From: Helicobacter sp. MIT 05-5293
Lineage (GTDB): Bacteria; Campylobacterota; Campylobacteria; Campylobacterales; Helicobacteraceae
Length of the DNA stretch: 64,000 nt
Direction of reading: 5' to 3'
Assembly (NCBI RefSeq): GCF_000765665.2
Contig: NZ_JROZ02000002.1
Span: 186,001-250,000, forward strand
Both the position numbers and the translations under genes were made by a program. The notes beneath the pieces were generated by a model that saw nothing but the letters and a program-made list of their open reading frames with translations, was not told the origin of the DNA and searched no databases. Shown here in pieces: positions 35,906-44,280 of this stretch; position 1 is the first letter of the stretch, and each line of letters opens with the position of its first letter.

Positions 35906-36125
35906 AGGCGAAGAAGAGGCACTTTTGATTCAATGTAAAAATTGGGAAAAATCTCAAGTCAAGCAAGAACATTTAAGGATTTTTCTAGGAGACTGCACAG
36001 CATATATTGAGCAGAATCAAAAGATTTTTGCCAAACGAAAAGTGCATCGAGTTTTTGTAACGAGTTGCCAAAATATGGATTATGGCGTGAAAAAATTTCT
36101 TGAAGAGAATAATTTGGAATATTAA
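35883..36125 (+). pseudogene. Mrr-type restriction endonuclease fragment
   Basis: An 80-codon frame encodes ALLIQCKNWEKSQVKQEHLRIFLGDC...KVHRVFVTSCQNMDYGVKKFLEENNLEY. This matches the second half of an Mrr_cat-like nuclease domain: the QxK of the PD-(D/E)xK core is present, while the upstream acidic residues and any DNA-binding domain are missing. The start lies inside the preceding lipoprotein gene with no good ribosome-binding site. It is most simply the remnant of a larger restriction gene broken when the neighbouring island was assembled; a short expressed protein is not excluded. Confidence 0.55.
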
Positions 36126-36180
36126 GATTATTCCTTATGAAGTGTGAATATTAAAAATATGATTTTAAAAATTAAGGTGA

Positions 36181-36348
36181 GGGCTAGAATATGGATTACA
36201 AAAAGCGTTTGATGTGAGAACGAGAGAATTGTTTGCAGATTCTAAGGGCATAGAATCTGCAGAATATGACAATCACGAAATCATTGCTAAAGGCTGCTTA
36301 GATTTATGCAAATACCAAAAATTTAAAAATCTGATATGGCGGGAGTAG
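36181..36348 (+). pseudogene. Orphan coding remnant upstream of the CBASS operon
   Basis: A 55-codon open frame (LEYGLQKAFDVRTRELFADS...DLCKYQKFKNLIWRE) begins right after a stop codon without a start codon and ends 4 bp before the SLATT gene. The composition is protein-like, but I do not recognise it. It is probably the tail of a gene whose 5' part has been lost, perhaps the same event that left the Mrr-like fragment. Confidence 0.4.
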
Positions 36349-36352
36349 GAAA

Positions 36353-36865
36353 ATGAGCGAAAATGAAATTTTAGAAAATATCAAAAGAGAAGTTGAAAGA
36401 ATCAAAGAAGATTCTATTTATTCAGCTAAGGGACATTTTGAGAGTGCAAAGTATTGGAGATACTGGAATTATGCCTTAATGATAACATCTATTGCTTCTG
36501 TTTGTGCGAGTCTAGTTTTTGTGTATAATGATTCAAATGAATGTTGGAGTGGGTTTATTGCTATTATATCAGGATTTATAACAATGTTACTTGTATTTTT
36601 AAACCCTCAAGAGAAGTATTTATCTCACCAAAATAGTGGAAACAAATATCTAGCTCTTAGGAATAAGGCTAGAATATTTTTGGAAATAGAATCTAAGAAT
36701 ATAAGCATAGAGCAACAAATTCAATACTTAAAAAAGTTAGATTCTAGGAGAACTAATATTAATGAAAATTCTTTGCCCATTGCTCAAGCAGGATACAAAA
36801 GTGCGAAAAAGCAGATTGAAATAGATAAAAACGCACAATATCAAGTAGATAAGGAGCAAAAATGA
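36353..36865 (+). CDS. SLATT-domain two-transmembrane CBASS effector
   Basis: 170 residues. After a charged helical start (ENIKREVERIKEDSIYSAKGHFESAKYWRYWNY) come two membrane segments, about residues 38-57 (YALMITSIASVCASLVFVY) and 64-84 (CWSGFIAIISGFITMLLVFL), then a soluble helical tail (ALRNKARIFLEIESKNISIEQQIQYL). This is the SLATT architecture (SMODS- and SLOG-associating 2TM effector). SLATT proteins are thought to permeabilise the membrane when the partner enzyme makes a cyclic nucleotide during phage infection. The stop overlaps the CD-NTase start by 4 bp, so the pair is translationally coupled. Confidence 0.82.
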   Translation: MSENEILENIKREVERIKEDSIYSAKGHFESAKYWRYWNYALMITSIASVCASLVFVYNDSNECWSGFIAIISGFITMLLVFLNPQEKYLSHQNSGNKYLALRNKARIFLEIESKNISIEQQIQYLKKLDSRRTNINENSLPIAQAGYKSAKKQIEIDKNAQYQVDKEQK

Positions 36866-37704
36866 GTGTGAATAGCTACTTGAATGATTTGGCGGAAAGA
36901 GCGATTGTAAGGGATAATGAGAAGAATAACATTCAAGTTTCTATTAATACAATATTTCGAAGATTACAACAATTTGATGAAAGTAATGAGATTTCAATTA
37001 CTCCAAGAAATCAAATTGAAAAATATTTTGTTTTTGGTTCTTATAAAAGAAAAACGATTATATCAAGGCAGTTTGATGAAAATTCTGATGTTGACATAAT
37101 AGTTGTTTTTGGAAAAATATTTGGAGGATTTTATCGTTTAGAACCTAGAAATAATTATCCTAAAAAACCACAAGATTATTTAGATTACTTGAAAGAATTT
37201 GCAGAATCCAAATACCCGACCTCTATTTGCAAGCAAAGTTTCCCAGCAGTAGTTTTAGAACTCAATCATATTAAATTTGATTTAGTCCCTGCCATTATTG
37301 ATGATTTTGGAGATTATAGAATTCCAAATAAGCAAAATTGGTATCAAACGCGAGTTTGGGATTGGATTTCAACTAATCCGAATGACTTAGATAGAGAATT
37401 AGTGAATAATCAAACTTTAAGACGATTAGTAAGAATAGCTAAAATATGGAATGCAAAGCAAGGGCATATTTATGAATCTTATGAGTTAGAAAAATGGATA
37501 ACGCAGCAATGTGATTTATCCAAACGTCCTTTTTTGAGAGGAGATTATAGCTTATCTGAGTATTTTTATAGATTTTGTGAATTATTACCTATCTGTTGGG
37601 ATTTACCAGAATATAAACAAAATAAGATTGAAAGATTACAGGAAGATGCAAAGAAAGCTAAATATCATGACAATGAAATTTATATCAAAAATTTGTTTGA
37701 ATAA
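36862..37704 (+). CDS. CBASS CD-NTase (SMODS-type cyclic oligonucleotide synthase)
   Basis: 280 residues with an intact nucleotidyltransferase site: FGSYKRKT (GS at 59-60), SDVDIIVVF (D76, D78), and the third acidic residue D140 in IKFDLVPAI. The C-terminal helical part (NNQTLRRLVRIAKIWNAKQG) fits a SMODS/OAS1-like sensor domain. It should make a cyclic di- or trinucleotide that activates the SLATT effector encoded just upstream. No Cap2/Cap3 or HORMA/TRIP13 genes are present, so this is a minimal, type I CBASS. The product nucleotide cannot be predicted from sequence. Confidence 0.87.
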   Translation: MSVNSYLNDLAERAIVRDNEKNNIQVSINTIFRRLQQFDESNEISITPRNQIEKYFVFGSYKRKTIISRQFDENSDVDIIVVFGKIFGGFYRLEPRNNYPKKPQDYLDYLKEFAESKYPTSICKQSFPAVVLELNHIKFDLVPAIIDDFGDYRIPNKQNWYQTRVWDWISTNPNDLDRELVNNQTLRRLVRIAKIWNAKQGHIYESYELEKWITQQCDLSKRPFLRGDYSLSEYFYRFCELLPICWDLPEYKQNKIERLQEDAKKAKYHDNEIYIKNLFE

Positions 37705-37781
37705 TCTATGTCAAAGTATTTTAGAAAGAATCTTGAGATTCTGAAATTTATATAAATATCAAAGAAATCAAGGAGAGGAAA

Positions 37782-39983
37782 ATGAATAATTTTGAACAAG
37801 ATTTAATAGATGAAGGTATCGACAAGAATCTGATTTTATTTGATGAAAATAAAGAATACATTACCTATATTCATCAAAATAAAAAACGCAAATATACCAA
37901 TCCAGAGGAAAAAGTTCAAGCAATGACATTTTTGAAACTTATCTTGCAATACAATTATCCTGTAGAATCTATTAAACAATTTGAACCTGTCAAAATGGGA
38001 AGTTCTACTAAAGAGGCAGATATTATTGTTTTTAATGATATTCAATGTCAATCTCCTTATATTATCGTTGAATGCAAAAAACAAGACATTTCAGATTTGG
38101 AGTTTAGAAATGCAGTTGAACAAGCTTTTAGTTATGCAACGACAGAGTTAGCTTCTTATGTGTGGATTACTTCTGGGCTAAAAGATGAGTATTATCAAGT
38201 CCCAAAAGAGCGTCCAAGACAGAGAATCACCATTTCCGATATTCCACAATTTGGCTCAAAAGAAATTGCAGTGTATAAATATGTAGCAGGTGGGCAAAGA
38301 GGAGACAAAAAATATTTTGATTTAATAGTTATCAAGCAAGACGAATTAACGCAGGTTTTTAAACAAGCACATAATGCCCTTTGGGGAGGAGGTGAGTTAA
38401 ATCCAAGCACTGCATTTGATGAGCTTGATAAACTGATATTTTGCAAGATTTGGGACGAAAAAAATACTCCCGATGGAGAACCTTACAAATTCCAAATTTA
38501 TACCAAAAGAAATCAAAAAGAGGAAAAAGACAAAAATCAAAAACAATCAGAAAACGAGAGAATAAACCAAGAGTTAGCCCAAAGAATCTATGAACTTTAT
38601 GAAGAAGGACGTAAGAAAGACCCCGAAGTTTTCAAAGAGGATATTCGCTTAAGTCCTGAAAAGATTCGTGCAGTAGTAGGGTATTTAGAAAAATACAATC
38701 TCTCAGAAACAGATTTAGATTCTAAAGGAAGAGCTTTTGAAACCTTTATGGGTTCATTCTTTAGGGGAGATTTTGGGCAATATTTCACACCTAGAGAAAT
38801 TGTGAAATTTATTGTAGATGTTTTGCCTATTAATAATAATTCCTTTGTGCTTGATACGAGTTGTGGGAGTGGTGGCTTCTTACTCCACGCTTTAGATAAA
38901 GTGCGTAAGCAAGCAGATGAAAAGTTTAAAACAAATGCGCTTAAACACCATAATTATTGGCATTCGTTTGCAGAGAAAAATTTATTTGGTATAGAAATCA
39001 ACGAACAAATCGCAAGAGTAGCCAAAATGAACATGATTATCCACGATGATGGGCATACCAATGTCATTGCTTATGATGGCTTAGCCCCCATTGAAGAGGC
39101 AAGCATCAAATTAGAAGATAATGAAGAAAATAGAGATTTAAAAGAGAGACTGAATAAACTTGCAATTAAAAATCAAAATAAAGATTTCAAGCCAAATCAT
39201 TTTGATTTTATTATTACCAATCCCCCTTTTGGCTCTACTATTAAACAAACAGAAAAGGCTTATTTGCATCAATATAACCTTGCTTATAGTGGAGATTCTT
39301 GGCTAGATTTAAAGCCACACAGAAAAGGGAAAGAAAGTCAAAGCACAGAGATACTTTTTATCGAACAAGCCTATAATTTTTTAAAAGACAAAGGGATTCT
39401 AGCTATTGTTATCCCTGATGGTATCTTGACGAACTCAAGCTTACAATATGTGCGTGATAATATAGAAGAACTTTACAGAATCCTCGCTGTTGTCTCTATG
39501 CCACAAACTGCTTTTTCTCACACAGGAGCAGGGGTTAAGAGTTCTGTTTTGTTTCTACAAAAATACAGCATAGAACAAACACAAAAAATTAAAAAATTTA
39601 AAGAAAACTTGCAAAATAAAATCAAAATATCCCAAAAATATGAAGACAAAATGCAGGATTTAGACAACTTAAAGAAAAAAGAAATGAAAGATTTAAATAA
39701 TCAATATCCCAGCAAAGAAGATAAAGAACAAGAATCCTACAAAGAAGCAAAAAATGCTATTAGCATAAAATATAGAAAGCAAATTACCTCTTTGCAAGAT
39801 GAGATGATAGAGATTTATCAACAAGAAAAGACAAGGCTTTTTGAGGAGCAGGGACTAGATTATGATATTTTTATGGCAATTGCTGAAGATATTGGCTATG
39901 ACGCGACAGGCAAACCTACAGGAAACAATGAACTAGATGTTATCACCAAAGAATTAGAGAAATTCATCAAAGGCTTAGTATGA
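37782..39983 (+). CDS. Nuclease-N6-adenine methyltransferase fusion (type I/BcgI-like R-M subunit)
   Basis: 733 residues. Residues ~40-135 form an HsdR_N-like nuclease domain with D80 (KEADIIV) and E97-C-K99 (IIVECKK). Residues ~320-580 are a gamma-type methylase: GQYFTPREIVKFI, VLDTSCGSGGFLLHAL (SAM site) and ITNPPFGS (catalytic NPPF). The last ~130 residues are coiled coil (KKFKENLQNKIKISQKYEDKMQDLDNLKKKE). A methylase with a built-in nuclease plus a separate specificity gene is the BcgI-type plan; a type I methylase whose HsdR lies elsewhere is the alternative. The stop overlaps the specificity gene by 4 bp. A paralogue lies at the left edge of the window. Confidence 0.83.
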   Translation: MNNFEQDLIDEGIDKNLILFDENKEYITYIHQNKKRKYTNPEEKVQAMTFLKLILQYNYPVESIKQFEPVKMGSSTKEADIIVFNDIQCQSPYIIVECKKQDISDLEFRNAVEQAFSYATTELASYVWITSGLKDEYYQVPKERPRQRITISDIPQFGSKEIAVYKYVAGGQRGDKKYFDLIVIKQDELTQVFKQAHNALWGGGELNPSTAFDELDKLIFCKIWDEKNTPDGEPYKFQIYTKRNQKEEKDKNQKQSENERINQELAQRIYELYEEGRKKDPEVFKEDIRLSPEKIRAVVGYLEKYNLSETDLDSKGRAFETFMGSFFRGDFGQYFTPREIVKFIVDVLPINNNSFVLDTSCGSGGFLLHALDKVRKQADEKFKTNALKHHNYWHSFAEKNLFGIEINEQIARVAKMNMIIHDDGHTNVIAYDGLAPIEEASIKLEDNEENRDLKERLNKLAIKNQNKDFKPNHFDFIITNPPFGSTIKQTEKAYLHQYNLAYSGDSWLDLKPHRKGKESQSTEILFIEQAYNFLKDKGILAIVIPDGILTNSSLQYVRDNIEELYRILAVVSMPQTAFSHTGAGVKSSVLFLQKYSIEQTQKIKKFKENLQNKIKISQKYEDKMQDLDNLKKKEMKDLNNQYPSKEDKEQESYKEAKNAISIKYRKQITSLQDEMIEIYQQEKTRLFEEQGLDYDIFMAIAEDIGYDATGKPTGNNELDVITKELEKFIKGLV

Positions 39984-41380
39984 GTGAAATGTTTATCAGA
40001 AAATGGAGTGAATTAAGCGGTGAGAGATTTGATGCAGAATATTATAAAACTACCAACATGGCAATAACGACCTACCCTCTAAAAAGCTTTGTTTCTATTC
40101 GAAGTGGTAAGAGAATTCCAAAGGGTGAAACCTATTCTAACACTATAACGCCATATAAATATTTACGTGTTGAAGATTTAGATTCTGAAAGTTTAGATAT
40201 TGATATAGATAATTTAAAATCAATAGATGAGCATATTTTTAAGCTTCTTTCTCGCTATGAAATTCATAATGATGAGATAGCCTTGTCCATTGCGGGAACA
40301 ATAGGAAAAATATTCTTATTTAAAAACTCCACAAATAATCAAGTTATTTTAACAGAAAATTGTGTAAAGCTACAGGCTATGAATCGCGTATTGCCAAAGT
40401 TTTTGAGCATTATTTTGAAAACTTCGTTCCTACAAAACCAAATGAAAAGACAATATATTCAAACGACAATTCCAAAATTGGCTATTGAGAGAATCAAAGA
40501 ATTGCAAATTCCACAGATTCCCAATAAACAAATCCAGCAACAAATTATTGACATTATGGATAATGCCTATAAAGTTAAAAAAGATAAAGAACAACAAGCC
40601 CAAGAACTTTTAGATTCTATTGATGAATATTTATTGGGTGAATTAGGCATTACTATGCCACAAAAAGCAAATAATACTTTAGATTCTAGAATCTTCACGC
40701 AAAAAATAAGTGCTTTAAGTGGTTCTCGCTTCGACCCAAGCTATCATCAAAAATATTACCAAGACCTAGAAAAAGCCCTGCAAAAGGGCAAGTATCCTTT
40801 GGAGAGACTTAAGGATATTACAAATTTTATTGCTTCTGGCGCTACTCCAAAATCTAAAGGGGAAGACTATGAAGAAAATGGCAAATATTATTTTTTAAGA
40901 TTGGTGAATTTTACCCAAAATCTTGAAGTTGATTTAGAGAATGTAATCTTTGTAAAAGAGCATATTTATAATATTGATTTATCAAGAGTAAGAGTAAAAA
41001 GGGGAGATATTTTATTTGGGATAGCTGGTAGTATAGGAAAGATAGCCCAGTATAACTATGATTTGCCAGCAGTGATTAATCAAGCTATTGCAATTTTAAG
41101 ATTTAAGAAAAATGTTTTTAATGATTTTATTCTATGTATTTTGTCATCTAATATAACAAAGAATCAAACTTCAAGATTGCAAAGACCTGTTGCGCAGCTC
41201 AATATCAATATTCAAGAATTAGAATCTCTAAAAATCCCCCTCCCACCCTTACTAATTCAAGAGCAAATCGCCGATGAAATCACGCATCGTAGAGACAAGG
41301 CAAAGAAGTTGCAGCAAGAGGCAAAAGAGATTCTAGAATCTGCTAAAAAAGAAGTAGAAAAAATGATATTAGGAGGATAA
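39980..41380 (+). CDS. Two-domain DNA specificity subunit (HsdS-like)
   Basis: 466 residues made of two tandem target-recognition units. Unit 1 (about 1-215) has LKSFVSIRSGKRIPKGETY, YLRVEDLDSES, IALSIAGTIGKIFLF and a helical spacer IQQQIIDIMDNAYKVKKDKEQQ. Unit 2 (about 235-466) has LKDITNFIASGATPKSKGEDY, GDILFGIAGSIGKIAQY and the closing spacer IQEQIADEITHRRDKAKKLQQEAKEIL. Two TRDs imply a bipartite recognition sequence. It is coupled to the nuclease-methylase gene upstream and is followed 1 bp later by the DGQHR chimera. Confidence 0.9.
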   Translation: MSEMFIRKWSELSGERFDAEYYKTTNMAITTYPLKSFVSIRSGKRIPKGETYSNTITPYKYLRVEDLDSESLDIDIDNLKSIDEHIFKLLSRYEIHNDEIALSIAGTIGKIFLFKNSTNNQVILTENCVKLQAMNRVLPKFLSIILKTSFLQNQMKRQYIQTTIPKLAIERIKELQIPQIPNKQIQQQIIDIMDNAYKVKKDKEQQAQELLDSIDEYLLGELGITMPQKANNTLDSRIFTQKISALSGSRFDPSYHQKYYQDLEKALQKGKYPLERLKDITNFIASGATPKSKGEDYEENGKYYFLRLVNFTQNLEVDLENVIFVKEHIYNIDLSRVRVKRGDILFGIAGSIGKIAQYNYDLPAVINQAIAILRFKKNVFNDFILCILSSNITKNQTSRLQRPVAQLNINIQELESLKIPLPPLLIQEQIADEITHRRDKAKKLQQEAKEILESAKKEVEKMILGG

Positions 41381-41381
41381 G

Positions 41382-42884
41382 ATGAAGCTAAAAGGCATCA
41401 TGGAAACTTCACTCGGGGGATTTTTGACCTTTCGAGGCTTTGCAGATTTTGAAGAGATTGCTAGAATTTCAAAGCCTGATGATGACTATCAAAGAGGCAC
41501 TATAGAGCAACACAGCAAAGAATTGCAAGGTTTTTTAGAAAGAGGGGAGAATCTATTTTTTCCAGAATTAGTATTAGGGTGTTATTTGCCAGAAGATGAA
41601 GAGGAAATCCAGAGGTTGGAAGAATTTATTTGGGCATTTCAAGATAATCAAAAAGGGAATTTTGGCTTTAAAAAGCTTAATATAGGCATTCAATCTCCAA
41701 AGCCTTATGGCGATTCAACTTTTAAAGTAGCAACATTAAGCACACTCAAAGAAAGAAATGATGAAAATATTTTCTTTCGTATTGATGGAAATCATAGAAT
41801 TACTGCTTTTGAAAACCTTAAATCTAAAACAAAAGACCTAAAACTAATCATTGCTGTTTGTATTATATTTTTTAGAACTAAAGAAGAGTATAGCAAACAA
41901 GCCAAAATAATATTCCATAATCTTAACTTTAAGGCAGTTCCTTTGAGTATGGAACAAAATTTGCAACTTATATTTGAAGATAATTCAAATTTCCCTGATG
42001 AAAAACTCAAAGATGATAAAGCTTTTGGATTGCCATATTACTATGCTAAAAAAGCCTCTAAACTCTCTTTTACAGAGTATTTTAAAAACTTAGAAAATAT
42101 TTTTGACAATAATAAAAGAAGTAGCTTTTTAGATTTTTTCAAATTTTTAGAGGCTATTAAAGTGGAGATAGAAATAGAAGACATGCAAGGGCGTCTTAAT
42201 TCTATTAATGAGATTTTCAAAGACAAAAATTTAAAAGAAACAAACAATACGAGTTTATTTTTTGCATTTTTATTTTATGCAATTAGTGGTCAAGCTACAA
42301 AAAAGATAGAACTTTTTAAAAAATGGGTATTGAATAATCATATTTATAAAGCAAAAATGGATTTAGCAAGCCTTGTGCATATTTTTGATGAAATTTATAA
42401 TTCCAGAATTCAAAAGGTTTTTGTGGCTATGGCTTTTAAAAATACAAATAATATTTGGAGTAGTATAGTTGATGTTTATAATGAACTGGTGGCTGAAGGT
42501 TATGAGCTAAGCAAAGAACATCAACATAAGCAAATATACTTGCCTTATAGAGTAGATAAAGAAGATATTGAATCTAAAGATATTATTGAGAAAATTAAAA
42601 ATGGCATTAAAGGGTGTGATTTGATGATTGCAGACTTGACATATTCTCGCCCAAATGTTTATTATGAAATCGGTTTAGCAGAAGGACAAAATAAGCCTTT
42701 AATCCTTTTGTTTGATGAAAATGAAAATATGCAAATAAGTAAAGAAAAGGCTGTGCATTTTGATTTGATAACAAAAGACAGAATCAACTATTCATCAAAT
42801 GATCTTGAAGGATTAAAAAATGACTTGAAATGTAAGTTAAAAAACATTTTAGAGAATATATGTAAGCCAATTCGGCGGGATTAA
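41382..42884 (+). CDS. DGQHR/DndB-like domain fused to a nucleoside-deoxyribosyltransferase/TIR-like domain
   Basis: 500 residues. The N-terminal two thirds resemble DGQHR proteins: the motif reads FFRIDGNHRITAFENL (DGNHR 135-139), with AKIIFHNLNFKAVPLSMEQNLQL typical of the DndB/DGQHR core. From about residue 344 a second domain starts KVFVAMAFKNT, then KGCDLMIADLTYSRPNVYYEIGLAEGQNKPLILLFD; the PNVYYEIG signature with Glu429 is that of nucleoside 2-deoxyribosyltransferase/TIR-like folds used as nucleotide- or NAD-cleaving effectors. It follows the specificity gene by 1 bp. I know of no characterised system with this gene in this operon; a sensor-plus-effector defence protein is inferred. Confidence 0.72.
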   Translation: MKLKGIMETSLGGFLTFRGFADFEEIARISKPDDDYQRGTIEQHSKELQGFLERGENLFFPELVLGCYLPEDEEEIQRLEEFIWAFQDNQKGNFGFKKLNIGIQSPKPYGDSTFKVATLSTLKERNDENIFFRIDGNHRITAFENLKSKTKDLKLIIAVCIIFFRTKEEYSKQAKIIFHNLNFKAVPLSMEQNLQLIFEDNSNFPDEKLKDDKAFGLPYYYAKKASKLSFTEYFKNLENIFDNNKRSSFLDFFKFLEAIKVEIEIEDMQGRLNSINEIFKDKNLKETNNTSLFFAFLFYAISGQATKKIELFKKWVLNNHIYKAKMDLASLVHIFDEIYNSRIQKVFVAMAFKNTNNIWSSIVDVYNELVAEGYELSKEHQHKQIYLPYRVDKEDIESKDIIEKIKNGIKGCDLMIADLTYSRPNVYYEIGLAEGQNKPLILLFDENENMQISKEKAVHFDLITKDRINYSSNDLEGLKNDLKCKLKNILENICKPIRRD

Positions 42885-42889
42885 AGAAA

Positions 42890-43474
42890 ATGCCCACCCA
42901 CCCATTCCCGCCTAGTGGTTTGAATGCAGATTCTAAAACCCTCATTCTTGGCTCGTTCCCTTCTATAAAATCACGCGAGTGTGGATTCTACTACGCACAC
43001 CCACAAAATCGCTTTTGGAAAGTGTTGGGAGCATTGTTTGATGATAAGAGTATCGCACAAAATCAAGCCTTAATAAATAACATCGCCGCCAAAACCGCAT
43101 TTCTACAATCCCATTCCCTCGTACTGTGGGATATTGTGCAAACCTGTGAGATTATCGGTTCGAGCGATAGTAGCCTCAAAAATATTGCGTTTAATGACAT
43201 CTTTGCGCTGCTTAGCTCAAGCAAGATTAAGACTATTTGTCTCAATGGCACAAAAGCAAGCGCACTTTTTCAAAAATATTGTAAGAATCTCGGCTTTCCG
43301 CTCACAGCCCAAACCAAAGAATATTATAAAATCCTTATCCCCCCACCCTCTTTTTCACAAAAATTTAACCGCAATATCAACATCTTTTCTCTGCCCTCAA
43401 CCAGCCCCGCAAACGCCAAAACTAACCTCCAAAAACTCCTACTTTCGTGGCAGATTCTGCGCGAGATGTCATAA
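42890..43474 (+). CDS. Uracil-DNA-glycosylase-superfamily DNA-deoxyinosine glycosylase
   Basis: 194 residues with a UDG fold: LILGSFPSIKSRECGFYYAHPQNRFWKVL (active-site GSFPS region and YAHPQNRFW), LWDIVQTCEIIGSSDSSLKN, ICLNGTKASALFQKY and a C-terminal LPSTSPANA motif with Ser where UDGs use HPSP. This is the deoxyinosine/mismatch glycosylase family, acting in base-excision repair. It starts 5 bp after the defence chimera, yet its composition is closer to the downstream cdt genes, so it may be the old chromosomal neighbour of cdt, not part of the defence system. Confidence 0.8.
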   Translation: MPTHPFPPSGLNADSKTLILGSFPSIKSRECGFYYAHPQNRFWKVLGALFDDKSIAQNQALINNIAAKTAFLQSHSLVLWDIVQTCEIIGSSDSSLKNIAFNDIFALLSSSKIKTICLNGTKASALFQKYCKNLGFPLTAQTKEYYKILIPPPSFSQKFNRNINIFSLPSTSPANAKTNLQKLLLSWQILREMS

Positions 43475-43524
43475 ATCACAAAAGCCCAATCCCCACTCCT
43501 TGTTGCTTTGTGGCGCATAGCAAT

Positions 43525-43541
43525 ATTAACTTTTCGTTAAT
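43525..43541. promoter_or_regulatory. Inverted repeat in the cdt leader
   Basis: ATTAAC-TTTTC-GTTAAT, 6-bp arms, 59 bp before the cdtA ATG. It could be an operator or a weak terminator of the upstream operon. It resembles TTAAC-N4-GTTAA boxes of Campylobacter NssR except for the extra base in the loop. Confidence 0.3.
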
Positions 43542-43599
43542 CTTTTGGCTTCAAAATAACCCCATATCCTAAGTTCAAACCCCATTGCAAAGGATAAAA

Positions 43600-44271
43600 A
43601 TGAGACTTTTTGCGACCGCATTTTTCGCGCTTTTTTTGACTGCGTGCCACTCCACGCCCGACATGTCTGATGCTGATTTGGGCATTGGCGACACCCCAAC
43701 ACCCCCAAACCTGCCCCAGCCGGGCGCACAATCACGCGAGATGTTGCTCAATCTCGGCAATCACCCGCCCCTTGCGCTCTCAAACGCCAACCAAATCGTC
43801 CCCGCAAACGCCTCAAACCCTGTTGCGCTAATGAGTCCGGGCGGTGGAATCATCACAATCTGGGCGCTCAAACCGCAAAATTGGGTGTGGGGATACACGC
43901 CCATTGATAGCTACGAGTTTGGCGATGTGCGCTTTTGGCGCATTCTTAGCTTTCCAAATGGGCAAGTGCAGATTCAGAATCTAAAACTCAAAACTTGCCT
44001 CAAAGGCTACAAAAATGGTGTGATTCACGCGGTGTGCAGCACCAACGACCAAACGCAACTTTGGAATCTCAACTTTTTTGATAACCAAGCGGTGCAGATT
44101 CAAAATGTCGCTCTCAAAACCTGCGTGCAGACGCCGACTATTCGCACCACACAATATTTTAGCATTTTCCTTAAGCAATGCGTAACAAGTGCTGAAAGCA
44201 ATCTTGACCAACAATGGTATATCACGCCGATTTTGCTTCCTTCAGACCCTATTTTTGTAACCAATCCCTAA
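43600..44271 (+). CDS. cdtA: Cytolethal distending toxin subunit A
   Basis: 223 residues from ATG 43600, preceded by AAGGAT at 5 nt. The N-terminus is a lipoprotein signal (LFATAFFALFLTACHST). A Pro-rich linker (TPTPPNLPQP) leads to a ricin-type lectin fold: VRFWRILSFPNGQVQIQNLKLKTCLKG, TQLWNLNFFDNQAVQIQNVALKTCVQT and NLDQQWYI, i.e. repeated QxW-type units. CdtA and CdtC bind the host cell surface and deliver CdtB. First gene of cdtABC; the operon is noticeably more GC-rich than the defence genes upstream. Confidence 0.95.
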   Translation: MRLFATAFFALFLTACHSTPDMSDADLGIGDTPTPPNLPQPGAQSREMLLNLGNHPPLALSNANQIVPANASNPVALMSPGGGIITIWALKPQNWVWGYTPIDSYEFGDVRFWRILSFPNGQVQIQNLKLKTCLKGYKNGVIHAVCSTNDQTQLWNLNFFDNQAVQIQNVALKTCVQTPTIRTTQYFSIFLKQCVTSAESNLDQQWYITPILLPSDPIFVTNP

Positions 44272-44280
44272 AGGAAAAAG

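Noticed and set aside
36862..37704. Possibility that the nucleotidyltransferase is an antitoxin-type or tRNA-processing enzyme
   Set aside because: The GSxxxxT...DVD...D pattern plus a coupled SLATT two-membrane-segment gene fits CBASS far better than MNT-HEPN or CCA-adding enzymes.
43338..43346. Short C-rich run (CCCCCCACCC) in the glycosylase gene
   Set aside because: Six C with an interruption is below the length at which slippage is usual, and the reading frame is intact across it.
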